From PALSA-1006 sp036171275 (GTDB lineage: Bacteria; Pseudomonadota; Gammaproteobacteria; Burkholderiales; Gallionellaceae): 64,000 nucleotides of DNA. The stretch covers positions 44,338 to 108,337 of the forward strand of contig JAVHQT010000027.1 in the NCBI GenBank assembly GCA_036171275.1, in the 5' to 3' direction. The first letter of the stretch is position 1; each line of letters opens with the position of its first letter. The translations under genes were made by a program, and so were the position numbers. Shown one piece after another: positions 8,439 through 17,164 of this stretch. Under the pieces are notes generated by a model. It did no database searches, was not told the origin of the DNA, and saw only the letters and a program-made list of their open reading frames with translations.

Positions 8439-9077
8439 ATGAACACAACTCAGCGCCGCGAAATTTTTCAGCGACTGCAAGCTGCCAATCCGCAACCCAA
8501 ACCCGAGTTGGAATTTAAATCCCCGTTTGAATTACTAATGGCCGTTGTGCTGTCGGCGCAAGCCACCGACCGCAGCGTCAATGCAGCAACACGATCACTT
8601 TTCCCCATCGCCAACACCCCGCAAGCCCTACTCGACTTGGGTGAAGAAGCGCTGCGTGGCTATATTCAACGCATCGGTTTGTATCAAACCAAAGCAAAAC
8701 ACCTTATCCAAACTTGCCAATTATTACTGGAAAAGCACGATGGAGAAGTCCCACAAACACGGGAAGCGCTCGAAGCGTTACCCGGCGTGGGGCGCAAAAC
8801 AGCCAACGTCGTGCTGAATACCGCCTTCGGTCAAGCCACGATTGCTGTGGACACCCACTTGTTTCGCCTTGCGAATCGCACGGGTCTTGCTCCTGGCAAA
8901 AATGTGCGCGCAGTGGAAGATAAATTATTCACTAACGTCCCCACTGAATTTAAATTAAATGCACATCACTGGCTAATTTTGCACGGACGCTATATTTGCA
9001 AAGCCAGAAAACCGAAATGCAATCAATGTGTTATAGAAAATCTCTGCGAATTCAAAGAAAAAGTCTTTTCAAACTAA
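8439..9077 (+). CDS. nth: Endonuclease III, DNA glycosylase/AP lyase
   Basis: This 212-residue enzyme removes oxidised pyrimidines and cleaves the resulting abasic site in base-excision repair. Catalytic Lys120 lies in the helix-hairpin-helix LPGVGRKTANVV and catalytic Asp138 in VDTHLFR. The 4Fe-4S cluster cysteines are 187, 194, 197 and 203 (C-x6-C-x2-C-x5-C). These positions coincide with the classical enterobacterial enzyme. It lies 74 bp after rsxE, in the conserved rnf-nth arrangement, with a repeat copy in the gap. Confidence 0.97.
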   Translation: MNTTQRREIFQRLQAANPQPKPELEFKSPFELLMAVVLSAQATDRSVNAATRSLFPIANTPQALLDLGEEALRGYIQRIGLYQTKAKHLIQTCQLLLEKHDGEVPQTREALEALPGVGRKTANVVLNTAFGQATIAVDTHLFRLANRTGLAPGKNVRAVEDKLFTNVPTEFKLNAHHWLILHGRYICKARKPKCNQCVIENLCEFKEKVFSN

Positions 9078-9222
9078 ATGGATGGGAAACGGGTTATCTC
9101 TATTTTCACCTCGGTGCGGGCAACCCTCTCGACCGCAGCCCTTCTCTTGAAGCGGTGGGGTGGACTGGACGCGGAGTTGTAGCCCCGTGCGGGTGCACCC
9201 AGGATCAACTCAATCGGTGTTT

Positions 9223-12200
9223 TTACTGAGCGTGCGTTTTTGCCACGCGGAAGTTGGCGATACTGATATAAAAAGCCGGCGTTAAATACAGTGTTAAAAA
9301 TTGTGAAAAGAACAGACCGCCCACCACAGCGATCCCCAAAGAACGACGCGCTTCAGCTCCCGCTCCCAATCCTAAAGCAATCGGCAAGGTTGCCAAAATT
9401 GCCGCCAGCGTGGTCATCATAATTGGTCGAAAACGCACTAAGCAGGCTTCAATCATCGCCAGTTTGGGCGACAAATCGCGCTCACGCTGCGCCGCTACGG
9501 CAAAATCAACCATCATAATGCCGTTCTTTTTGACTAAACCCAGCAATAAAATAATGCCCACAAAGCTGAATATATTGAGTTCTTGATGAAAAATCATCAA
9601 CATCACTAATGCGCCAAACCCTGCTAAAGGGAGCGCCGTCAATATCGTAAGCGGATGAATGAAATTTTCATACAGCATCGCCAGAATCATGTAAATCACT
9701 AAAACGGTAATGAGCAATAACACCGGTAAATCGATCATTGATTCTTCAAAAGTTTTGGCGGAGCCGGCCAAGGTGCTGCTGATGCCCGCTGGCAACTGCG
9801 TTTGCGCCAGTTCTTTGACGCGTGCGCTTGCTTCGCCCAGCGAGACCCCTGTTGCCACATTAAACGACAAGGTGACTGACGGCATTTGCCCGAAGTGTGA
9901 AATCGACATTGCACCCACTGAATGTTTAAAATTCGCCACCACCGACAGCGGAATCATTTGCTGATTTGCATTCTTAATCCTCAATAAATTCAAGGCATTA
10001 ATATCTTCTTGGAATTGCATATCCAGCCCCAGAATCACCGAATACTGATCAGTTGCACCCTCAATATAAGTGACGCGTCGTGTGCCGTAGGCATTGTAAA
10101 GCGTTGCTTGAATTTGCTGCGGGGTAATGCCCAGTGCGGCGGCGCGATCGCGACGGATTTCAACGCGAATTTCAGGATTACGCAGTTCCAGCGTGCTGTT
10201 GACATCTTGCAAGCCTTGTTCTTTGCGTAACACCGCTTCAAATTCACTGGCAGCGCGATACAAAGCTTCAGTATCCGAACCCATCATCACCAGCTGGAAC
10301 TCCGCATTGCTTTGCTGTGCACCGATACTGATTGCTGGAGGATTTTGTAAAAATAACTGCATCCCTTTGACGCTGCGCGTTTGGTAACGTAATTGCTGAA
10401 TCACTTCATCGGCACTTAGCGCGCGCTCACTTTTCGGTTTAAGGCGAATAATTAGCCGCCCCACATTGCCACCGACGATGCCGCCGCCCGCCTGACCTGC
10501 ACTAGACTGAACGGCAAGCACATTCTGATTTTTTCTAATAATATCAGTAACTTGCAGCTGTTTTTTCACTAAATTTTCAAAAGTAATCCCTTCTTCCGCC
10601 CGCGTGCTGCCGGTGATGAGTCCGGTATCCTGACGCGGAATAAAGCCTTTTGGAACGACAACAAACAACCAAGCTGTACCCACTAAAATCAGCACTGCGC
10701 TTGCCAACATCAAGCGCGCGTGATCTAAACTCCAGTACAAACTGTCGCGGTAGCCATTTTCAAGGCGTTTGAATAGCTGTTCAAAGCGGGAAAACACGCG
10801 CCCCTGCACCTGTTGCGGATGCAGGAATCGACTGGACAACATCGGCGTTAAAGTTAAGGAAACCACGCCTGAAATGAATACAGCAAAGGCAATTGTGACC
10901 CCGAATTCGGTAAATAAACGTCCTAAAATTCCGCCCATGTAAATAATCGGAATAAACACCGCCACCAAAGAAAGCGTCATCGAGACCACGGTAAAACCAA
11001 TTTCACGCGTACCGTCAATGGCGGCGGTTAAGCGATCTTTTCCCATTTCCAGGTGCCGAGTGATGTTCTCTAACACCACAATGGCATCATCGACCACAAA
11101 GCCCACTGCCAAGGTCAACGCCATCAGTGAAATATTATTTAAGCTGTAATTTAACAGATGCATGACGGCAAACGTGCCGATGAGCGAAATCGGCAACACC
11201 ATTGCCACGATGAGCGTCGAGGAATAATTGCGTAAAAACGCCAACACCACCAGCACCACCAAGAACACCGCCAGCATCAGGGTAAATTCCACCTCGTGAA
11301 TCGACTCGCCAATAAATTCAGAGCGATCAAATAACACCGCCAGCGTCGCATCGCCGGGCAACTGCTGACGAATCTGTGGCAACAAGGCACGAATGCGCTT
11401 TGCCACCTCCACTGTATTCGCACCCGGTTGTCGCTGTACCGCCAGCACGATAGAACGCTCGCCATTAAACCAAGTGGCGGCGCGATTATTCTCGACGCTC
11501 TCCTCAGCGCGACCAAGCTCCGAAAAGCGAATCGGCATACCGTTTGAAAAATGAATCACGACCGAGTTGAAGTCAGCGGCATTTTTGAGCTGCGCACTGG
11601 CACTGACGCTAAACTTATTGCTGCGACCGTCCAGCGTACCTGAGGGCAAATTGCTGTTGGCGTTTTGCACTGCGTTGCCCACTTCTTCAACACTCAAGTT
11701 GCGCTGTGCCAAGGCGTTTGGGTCAAGATACAAGCGAACGGCTCGTTTTTGTGCGCCATAAACCACCATCTGCGCCACGCCGGGCAAGGTAGAAATACGT
11801 TGCGAAATTTGACTTTCGGCAAACTCATTCAGCTTAGTCAACGGGGTATTTTGCGTGCTTAACGCCAAGTAAATAATGGCGCTATCCGACGGATTCATCT
11901 TGCGCATTTGCGGCGCATTATCCATCTGCGCAGGCAACGAGCGAACCGCTTGCGAAATCGCGGTTTGTACGTCTTGCGCCGCCGCATCAATGTCGCGGTC
12001 TAAACTAAATTGCAAGGTAATGCGCGTCGCGCCGGCATTGCTCACCGAGGTCATCGAATCTAAGCCGGCAATGGTTGAAAACTGCCGTTCCAGCGGCAGA
12101 GCCACGGTTGCCGCCAAGGTATCGGGATTGCCGCCCGCCATATTAGCGGTGACTAAAATAGTGGGAAAATCAACATTCGGCAATTCATTAACCGGCAGTT

Positions 12201-12291
12201 TTAAAAATGCAAATACGCCAAAAATAGTCAATGCACAGACTAAAACCGTAGTCATCACCGGTCTGTCAATAAATAAACGCCAGCCGTTCAT
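9223..12291 (-). CDS. RND multidrug efflux inner-membrane transporter (HAE1 family)
   Basis: The ATG at 12291 (MNGWRLFIDRPVMTTV) is chosen because it overlaps the adaptor stop as ATGA, leaving 1022 residues. This is the proton-driven trimeric pump of a tripartite efflux system. Twelve membrane segments in two homologous halves are expected, with large periplasmic loops after the first and seventh. The proton-relay pair of aspartates is visible in GFVVDDAIVVLENI, and LPVNELPNVDFPTI near the N-terminus is typical of MdtB/MdtC/MexF-like pumps. Only one pump gene is present. Substrate cannot be told from sequence. It is the third gene of a coupled operon. Confidence 0.93.
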   Translation of the reverse strand: MNGWRLFIDRPVMTTVLVCALTIFGVFAFLKLPVNELPNVDFPTILVTANMAGGNPDTLAATVALPLERQFSTIAGLDSMTSVSNAGATRITLQFSLDRDIDAAAQDVQTAISQAVRSLPAQMDNAPQMRKMNPSDSAIIYLALSTQNTPLTKLNEFAESQISQRISTLPGVAQMVVYGAQKRAVRLYLDPNALAQRNLSVEEVGNAVQNANSNLPSGTLDGRSNKFSVSASAQLKNAADFNSVVIHFSNGMPIRFSELGRAEESVENNRAATWFNGERSIVLAVQRQPGANTVEVAKRIRALLPQIRQQLPGDATLAVLFDRSEFIGESIHEVEFTLMLAVFLVVLVVLAFLRNYSSTLIVAMVLPISLIGTFAVMHLLNYSLNNISLMALTLAVGFVVDDAIVVLENITRHLEMGKDRLTAAIDGTREIGFTVVSMTLSLVAVFIPIIYMGGILGRLFTEFGVTIAFAVFISGVVSLTLTPMLSSRFLHPQQVQGRVFSRFEQLFKRLENGYRDSLYWSLDHARLMLASAVLILVGTAWLFVVVPKGFIPRQDTGLITGSTRAEEGITFENLVKKQLQVTDIIRKNQNVLAVQSSAGQAGGGIVGGNVGRLIIRLKPKSERALSADEVIQQLRYQTRSVKGMQLFLQNPPAISIGAQQSNAEFQLVMMGSDTEALYRAASEFEAVLRKEQGLQDVNSTLELRNPEIRVEIRRDRAAALGITPQQIQATLYNAYGTRRVTYIEGATDQYSVILGLDMQFQEDINALNLLRIKNANQQMIPLSVVANFKHSVGAMSISHFGQMPSVTLSFNVATGVSLGEASARVKELAQTQLPAGISSTLAGSAKTFEESMIDLPVLLLITVLVIYMILAMLYENFIHPLTILTALPLAGFGALVMLMIFHQELNIFSFVGIILLLGLVKKNGIMMVDFAVAAQRERDLSPKLAMIEACLVRFRPIMMTTLAAILATLPIALGLGAGAEARRSLGIAVVGGLFFSQFLTLYLTPAFYISIANFRVAKTHAQ

Positions 12292-13496
12292 GGCCGCCGC
12301 TGCTCCGCCGTTTGTCCAGACCAATCCGGTTTGCCGGCCATACCGCCCATGCTTGGCGACACGGCACTGCTTGCAGCGCTGATCTCAACAACACGATCAG
12401 ACTTGATACTGCTAGGCGGATTCAAAATCACCTGCTGACCGGCGCTCAATCCTTTTGCCACCGCGATTAGCGCCCCTTCTTGTCGCGCAACTTCAATCAC
12501 TTGTGCCCGCGCTTTACCTGCGTTGACAACATACACAAACGTGCCATTTTGCCCAGTTTGCACAGCCGTTTCCGGAACAAATAGCGCGTCCGCTTGCATC
12601 TCTAAAAGCAAGCGAACCGTCAGCAACTCGCCCGGCCAAATCAGCTCCTCTTTATTTGGAATCCGCGCCTTCAGCCGAATCATGCCGGTTTGTGCATCCA
12701 CCGCATTATCAATAAAAGCCAGCGTGCCGCTTGCCAACACCATCGCCTGACCGTCCCGCCTGAGCTGCACTTTTAAGGGATTTTTCCGCTGCTGTTGGCG
12801 GATTTTTGGTAGCAACTGCTGCGGCACGCTAAACCCTACCATCACCGTTTCCGTGCCGTTAATGGTCACCAACGGCAACACCGCACCGGCACTCACTACG
12901 TTTCCTGGCTTCATGTTCAGCGCCCCCGCCCGCCCTGTGATAGGCGAACTGATTTTGGCATGCGCTAATTGCAACTGCATGGCGCGTAAACTCGCCTGAT
13001 CCGCCAAAACCACCGCGTTGGCAGACTGCGCTTGTACGCCGGCTTGCGCATATTCTTGTTGGGTAATAAATTCTTTTTCAGCCAATGATTTCAAACGCTT
13101 AGCCTGCACTTGCGCCTCTTGCAGCGCCGCTTGGTCTCGCATTAAATTGGCCTGGGCTTTGTCCACTTCTGCTTGCTGCGTGCCCGCATCAATCTGAAAC
13201 AGCAACTGCCCGGCTTGCACCAAGTCACCTTCCCGAAAATAAACTTTTTCCAGTACCCCTCCGATTTCAGCGCGAATAGCAACCGATTGCTCGGCCTCAA
13301 CCGTGCCCAGTGCCTCCAGCGTTAACGGTAGTGCGGCGGGAGTTAGCGTGAGCACTTGCACGGAAATTGCGCGATCCGTTCGCCGTTCCGCCTTAGCCTG
13401 CGCGACATCGGTTAACGGTTTAGTACCAAACCAAATTCCCAAGCAAATACCAAAAAAACTCAATATAATCAAGTAGATATAAAATTTTGTTTTCAT
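12288..13496 (-). CDS. RND efflux periplasmic adaptor (membrane fusion protein)
   Basis: This 402-residue HlyD/MdtA-type adaptor has an N-terminal signal anchor (about 5-25), then a barrel-sandwich half GVLEKVYFREGDLVQAGQLL. A coiled-coil hairpin (about 108-175) follows, then the second half-motif AKISSPITGRAG, a beta-barrel domain and a membrane-proximal domain. It links the inner-membrane pump to the outer-membrane channel. Both ends overlap neighbours by 4 bp (tolC-like upstream, pump downstream). The N-terminal anchor YIYLIILSFFG is encoded by a copy of the dispersed 29-bp repeat. Confidence 0.93.
   Translation of the reverse strand: MKTKFYIYLIILSFFGICLGIWFGTKPLTDVAQAKAERRTDRAISVQVLTLTPAALPLTLEALGTVEAEQSVAIRAEIGGVLEKVYFREGDLVQAGQLLFQIDAGTQQAEVDKAQANLMRDQAALQEAQVQAKRLKSLAEKEFITQQEYAQAGVQAQSANAVVLADQASLRAMQLQLAHAKISSPITGRAGALNMKPGNVVSAGAVLPLVTINGTETVMVGFSVPQQLLPKIRQQQRKNPLKVQLRRDGQAMVLASGTLAFIDNAVDAQTGMIRLKARIPNKEELIWPGELLTVRLLLEMQADALFVPETAVQTGQNGTFVYVVNAGKARAQVIEVARQEGALIAVAKGLSAGQQVILNPPSSIKSDRVVEISAASSAVSPSMGGMAGKPDWSGQTAEQRRP
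13452..13480 (-). repeat. 29-bp dispersed repeat, copy 3 (inside adaptor signal anchor)
   Basis: On the minus strand this reads TATCTACTTGATTATATTGA, 19 of 20 matches to the family core, then a T-rich tail. It is fully coding and supplies hydrophobic residues of the adaptor's signal anchor. Confidence 0.65.
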
Positions 13497-15043
13497 CTTG
13501 TTTCCGTCAACACAAAACTACCTATCGCATAATTTAGGCGCGACAAATTAGCGTACCAGCCCATTTCAGCCTGAATAACTTCTAGCTTAGCATTGGCTTC
13601 ATCCGTTTGCGCGCTGAGCAAAACCGGCAAATTGCCCACACCAGCTTGATAACGCGCCTGAGCGACTTCGCGCGCCTGACCAGCACTTTTGAGCAAGGCG
13701 TGGGCATTTTCAATCGTTGCTTGCGCCGTTTCTAAATCAAAATACGCCTGCCAGACTTCCAGTTCAACTTGCTGAAACAATCGTTGCTGTGTCGATTCAA
13801 GCTGCTCGGCGCGGGCTTGCGCTTGCAGTACAGAAAATTGCGCACGCTTACCGTCAAAAAGTGGAATGTTTAGGTTAAGACCAATCGACGCATTACTGCT
13901 ACCCACATTTAGTCCGTTATCTGGGAAATTGTTATAGGTTTTACCGCCACTCAGCGCCAACTGTACCGATGGATTATCTTGCGAAGCCAGCGCCTCGGCA
14001 CTCAGGTTAGCGGCGCGAATTTGTGCTTCTGCCGCGCCCAAATCGGGACGTAAGCGCTTGGCTTGCGCCAAATATTCAGCAATCGACTGCCGCACTTCTT
14101 GCGCTGGTAACCGAGAATCAAGCGGAGCCAAGGTCAACTTTGATTGCAGCGGAATGCCAACTGCTTGGCACAAAATACCGACTGCTTTGTTCGCCTCGCC
14201 TTGCGCCTTACGCCACTGCAAACGACTTTGCGCCAACGCTGTTTCAGCCAGATAAACTTCGCCAATCGTTGCTAAACCGGCCAAACGACGTGCATTCACC
14301 ACCGTCAAACTCCGCTGCGCTGCGCTCAATCCTTCTTCTGCCGCCGCTGCCGCTTGGCGTGCCGCCAACAGTGAGTAATACGCTTGCTCAACCGCAAAAA
14401 CCACCGCTTGCGCCGTGCGGTCTTGCGCTAAATTAGCCGCTAATAATGCCGCTTGAGCACCTTGAATGCTGGCGCGTGTTGCGCCAAAATCAAACAAAAT
14501 ATAACTCAAACTCAAACTAGGCGAAAACCGAGTTTGCGTATTGCCCGACACCACACCGTTGCTGGTATTGATGGAAGACATTCCGCGCGTCAAGGCTAAG
14601 TTGGCGCTAAGCGTCGGATAATTAGCCGCCTCAAGCACGCCTAATGCAGCCCATTGACTGCGCGCTGCCGCCCAAGATTCCCGCGTGGCCGGATTATTGT
14701 GCAGGGCAAAGTCGCTTAATTCGGCCAAGGTAAAGCCGGAAATCGGCAGGGTTTGGACAGCGGTTACGCGACCTAAACCCAGCCGATCTTGCGCCAGCGG
14801 CTCGGCTTGCAGCACTGAAACAGTCAGCCAAAAAGTGATGCAAAAACAAGAAGTTAATTTAAGCCAAGATGGCTGATTAGACGAATTGGTTCTTTTCCTT
14901 TCAGGAGAAAAACCAGCAGTGAAGTGGGTTTGTGCCGCCATTGCAATCCGCGCAATTTCTCTCGTTGAAGCCGCAAGGAACAATCCGTAACAGGATAAGT
15001 AAAGGGTCAGTTTTGGGAAGCAACGCAGCATCACGAAATCCAT
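13493..15043 (-). CDS. TolC-family outer-membrane efflux channel
   Basis: This is the outer-membrane channel of the RND operon and the first gene transcribed. Two OEP repeats are visible, beginning FTLAELSDFALHNNPATRESWAAARSQ and including the periodic Ala/Gln-rich helices that form the periplasmic tunnel. The start is uncertain. The 516-residue frame has about 58 extra residues before a plausible signal peptide LTSCFCITFWLTVSVLQA; an internal ATG at 14941 would shorten the leader to about 24 residues. The stop overlaps the adaptor ATG as ATGA. It is a channel of unknown specificity; calling it TolC itself would be too specific. Confidence 0.85.
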   Translation of the reverse strand: MDFVMLRCFPKLTLYLSCYGLFLAASTREIARIAMAAQTHFTAGFSPERKRTNSSNQPSWLKLTSCFCITFWLTVSVLQAEPLAQDRLGLGRVTAVQTLPISGFTLAELSDFALHNNPATRESWAAARSQWAALGVLEAANYPTLSANLALTRGMSSINTSNGVVSGNTQTRFSPSLSLSYILFDFGATRASIQGAQAALLAANLAQDRTAQAVVFAVEQAYYSLLAARQAAAAAEEGLSAAQRSLTVVNARRLAGLATIGEVYLAETALAQSRLQWRKAQGEANKAVGILCQAVGIPLQSKLTLAPLDSRLPAQEVRQSIAEYLAQAKRLRPDLGAAEAQIRAANLSAEALASQDNPSVQLALSGGKTYNNFPDNGLNVGSSNASIGLNLNIPLFDGKRAQFSVLQAQARAEQLESTQQRLFQQVELEVWQAYFDLETAQATIENAHALLKSAGQAREVAQARYQAGVGNLPVLLSAQTDEANAKLEVIQAEMGWYANLSRLNYAIGSFVLTETR

Positions 15044-15062
15044 TTAATTTTTAGCGGTCCGC

Positions 15063-15204
15063 TTATTCCGTTCGCTGCCAAGTCTGCGACTAGCTAAAGA
15101 ATGCTTGGTCAAACTTTATTTGAAAAAATATCAAATAAATCAATTAGTTACAATCAGCCTTCAGTAAGACTTTCTTGTGCCAATCGAAGGACTCAGGACG
15201 AACG
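15063..15204. repeat. Decayed REP-like element spanning the tolC-znuB gap
   Basis: The left end reads TTATTCCGTTCG (15063-15074) and the right end TCGAAGGACTCAGGACGAACG without its final G (15184-15204). These resemble the two ends of the better-preserved element at 48318-48422. The right end runs into the 3' end of znuB, whose stop codon (15193-15195) lies inside it. The resemblance is by eye and the middle is not conserved. Confidence 0.4.
15123..15151 (-). repeat. 29-bp dispersed repeat, copy 4 (tolC-znuB gap)
   Basis: On the minus strand the core reads TAACTAATTGATTTATTTGA (16 of 20). The plus strand contains AATCAATTAGTTA, an exact IHF-consensus fit with an A-rich stretch on its 5' side. 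Confidence 0.65.
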
Positions 15205-15957
15205 TTGATGAGTCAGCACTGCCCTTAATAAAGTGAACAACCCCGCCAGCAACGCCATCACCCAAACGATGGTTGCGCCCGACGGCCAATCTAGCCAAAC
15301 CGACAGCAGCAGCCCTAAAGCATAACCTGTCGTGCCAATGACAAAGGCAACGGGCAAACGTCGGCGCGTCATTTTAATCGTCGCCAGCGCTGGAACAATT
15401 AAACTGGCGAACACCAAGTAAATGCCGACTAACTGCACCGAGGCGGTTACCGCCAAGGCAAAAACGGCATAGAAGCCAAAATCGGCAAATTTCACTGCAA
15501 ACCGATACCAAACGCCCAGCAGCAGCACGGTCAAGAGCGCAGTCATGAGCAACTGAGCCGTGTTCACCCATAAAATTTGCCCAACTAACAGATCTTTTAA
15601 ATGCTCACCCGCATGAATATCGCCGTTCATCAACAAAATGCTGGCACTCGCCGCCAACACAAAAGTCAGGCCGATGCACGCTTCTTTAACTGCTGGCGCG
15701 CGGCGTTCAATCCATGACAATAATCCTGCCCCCGCTAAGGCGCTTGCAGCGGCAGTCACCTGCACCCACGCTGTTTGATGGGTCAGATTCATTAATCCGG
15801 CACTCAGCACACCTAGCCCAGCAATTTGCGCGACTGCTAAATCTGCAAAAACAACGCCCCGCTTCAACACAATGATTCCAAAAGGAATATGGGTAAGCAA
15901 AACCAGTAAACCAGCCACGAAAGCCGGCAACAAAATCTCAATTTCAAGCGAATTCAT
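15193..15957 (-). CDS. znuB: ZnuB-type zinc ABC transporter permease
   Basis: This 254-residue protein of the ABC-3 metal permease family has about seven to eight membrane segments. It has the family's early GIIVLKRGVVFADLAVAQIAGLG motif and VGIYLVFASLIVPALA near residue 185. It would form the membrane channel for Zn2+ (or Mn2+) import with a ZnuC ATPase and ZnuA binding protein. Neither partner is adjacent, so it is an orphan within this window. Metal specificity cannot be read from the sequence. Its 3' end overlaps the decayed REP-like element. Confidence 0.82.
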   Translation of the reverse strand: MNSLEIEILLPAFVAGLLVLLTHIPFGIIVLKRGVVFADLAVAQIAGLGVLSAGLMNLTHQTAWVQVTAAASALAGAGLLSWIERRAPAVKEACIGLTFVLAASASILLMNGDIHAGEHLKDLLVGQILWVNTAQLLMTALLTVLLLGVWYRFAVKFADFGFYAVFALAVTASVQLVGIYLVFASLIVPALATIKMTRRRLPVAFVIGTTGYALGLLLSVWLDWPSGATIVWVMALLAGLFTLLRAVLTHQRSS

Positions 15958-16220
15958 CTGTTTTATGACCTTGGTTGATTGCGCTAGCCCGTCATTCCGC
16001 TCATTTTACGATGGGGTTACGCGCTGCTAACCCAACCAACGAGCCAGTGAATTATGGGAGGAAAGGGGCATTATCGACTGAACTTTCGAGAAACGACTGA
16101 ACAAGCCTTTGTGCATAAATTCTAACCTATTCAAGCCTATGCCGAGGGTAGAAATTAAAAAACACCGATTTTCTGGTTCTATCTTTGCCCTAAAAACCGC
16201 GCATCCTGCGCAGGAGAGTG

Positions 16221-16248
16221 TTGTCGAAGCGTGTGTTTGCGGTAGAAT
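16221..16248 (+). promoter_or_regulatory. Probable dapA promoter
   Basis: TTGTCG (16221-16226), a 16-base spacer and TAGAAT (16243-16248), followed directly by the discriminator GCGCCCC. It lies 29 bp before the dapA ATG and overlaps a longer in-frame possibility for dapA, which argues for the shorter start. Confidence 0.6.
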
Positions 16249-16277
16249 GCGCCCCTTCTAAAAAGGCGGCGAGTCCC

Positions 16278-17153
16278 ATGATTACTGGCAGCATTGTTGC
16301 AATTGTTACCCCGATGAATGCAGATGGCAGCTTAGACTTGCCTGCCTTTCGGTCACTGATTGATTTTCATATTGAGCAGGGAACGGATGCGATTGTCGTG
16401 GTTGGAACAACCGGCGAATCACCAACGGTTGATTTGTTTGAGCATGAAAAGCTGATTCAAGTGGCAGTGCAGCACGCGGCCAATCGCATTCCTATCATTG
16501 CCGGCACAGGCGCAAATTCGACCAAGGAAGCAATTGAGTTAGCTGAGTTTTCCAAAAAAGCCGGCGCAGCAGCCAGCTTAACTGTCGTACCTTATTACAA
16601 CAAGCCTACGCAAGAAGGTCTTTATCAACATTTTAAAGCAATTGCGCAAGCCATTGATATGCCTCATATTTTGTACAACGTACCTGGGCGCACCGGCTGT
16701 GATTTGCACAATGACACCGTGTTGCGCCTTGCCGAAATCGACAATATTGTCGGCATTAAAGACGCCACAGGCGGCATTGAACGCGGCAGCGATTTGCTCA
16801 ATCGCGCCCCTAAAGACTTCGCTATTTATAGCGGCGATGATGCCAGCACTTTGGCATTGATGTTGCTCGGTGCGCACGGCACGATTTCGGTCACCGCCAA
16901 CGTCGCGCCAAAACTGATGCACGAAATGTGTCTGGCCGCGTTAAATAATGATGTCGTGACAGCGCGTGAAATTAACTTTCGCTTGCTTGCCTTGCATCGA
17001 CATTTATTTATTGAAGCCAATCCCATCCCGGTTAAATGGGCCGTTGCACGACTGGGTAAAATGCAAAACAATTTGCGCCTACCCTTGACGCCACTTTCGA
17101 CTAGCGCCCAAGTGATTATTGAAACTGCCATGAAAAATGCGGGTGTCATTTAA
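16278..17153 (+). CDS. dapA: 4-hydroxy-tetrahydrodipicolinate synthase
   Basis: This 291-residue class I aldolase condenses pyruvate with aspartate semialdehyde in lysine and diaminopimelate synthesis. The start at 16278 (MITGSIVAIVTPM) fits the family N-terminus and follows the promoter; an in-frame upstream extension lacks support. The GTTGESPT motif (about residues 44-51) and YNVPGRT (about 133-139) are present. The Schiff-base lysine lies in IVGIKDATG (about 158-166). bamC follows directly with a 1-base overlap or a short gap, the usual gammaproteobacterial order. Confidence 0.96.
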   Translation: MITGSIVAIVTPMNADGSLDLPAFRSLIDFHIEQGTDAIVVVGTTGESPTVDLFEHEKLIQVAVQHAANRIPIIAGTGANSTKEAIELAEFSKKAGAAASLTVVPYYNKPTQEGLYQHFKAIAQAIDMPHILYNVPGRTGCDLHNDTVLRLAEIDNIVGIKDATGGIERGSDLLNRAPKDFAIYSGDDASTLALMLLGAHGTISVTANVAPKLMHEMCLAALNNDVVTAREINFRLLALHRHLFIEANPIPVKWAVARLGKMQNNLRLPLTPLSTSAQVIIETAMKNAGVI

Positions 17154-17164
17154 TGAGGAAATTT

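Noticed and set aside
9078..9222. GC-rich gap between nth and the RND pump with palindrome GGGTGCACCC at 9191-9200
   Set aside because: No T run or gene is associated, and the palindrome alone is too short to call a feature.
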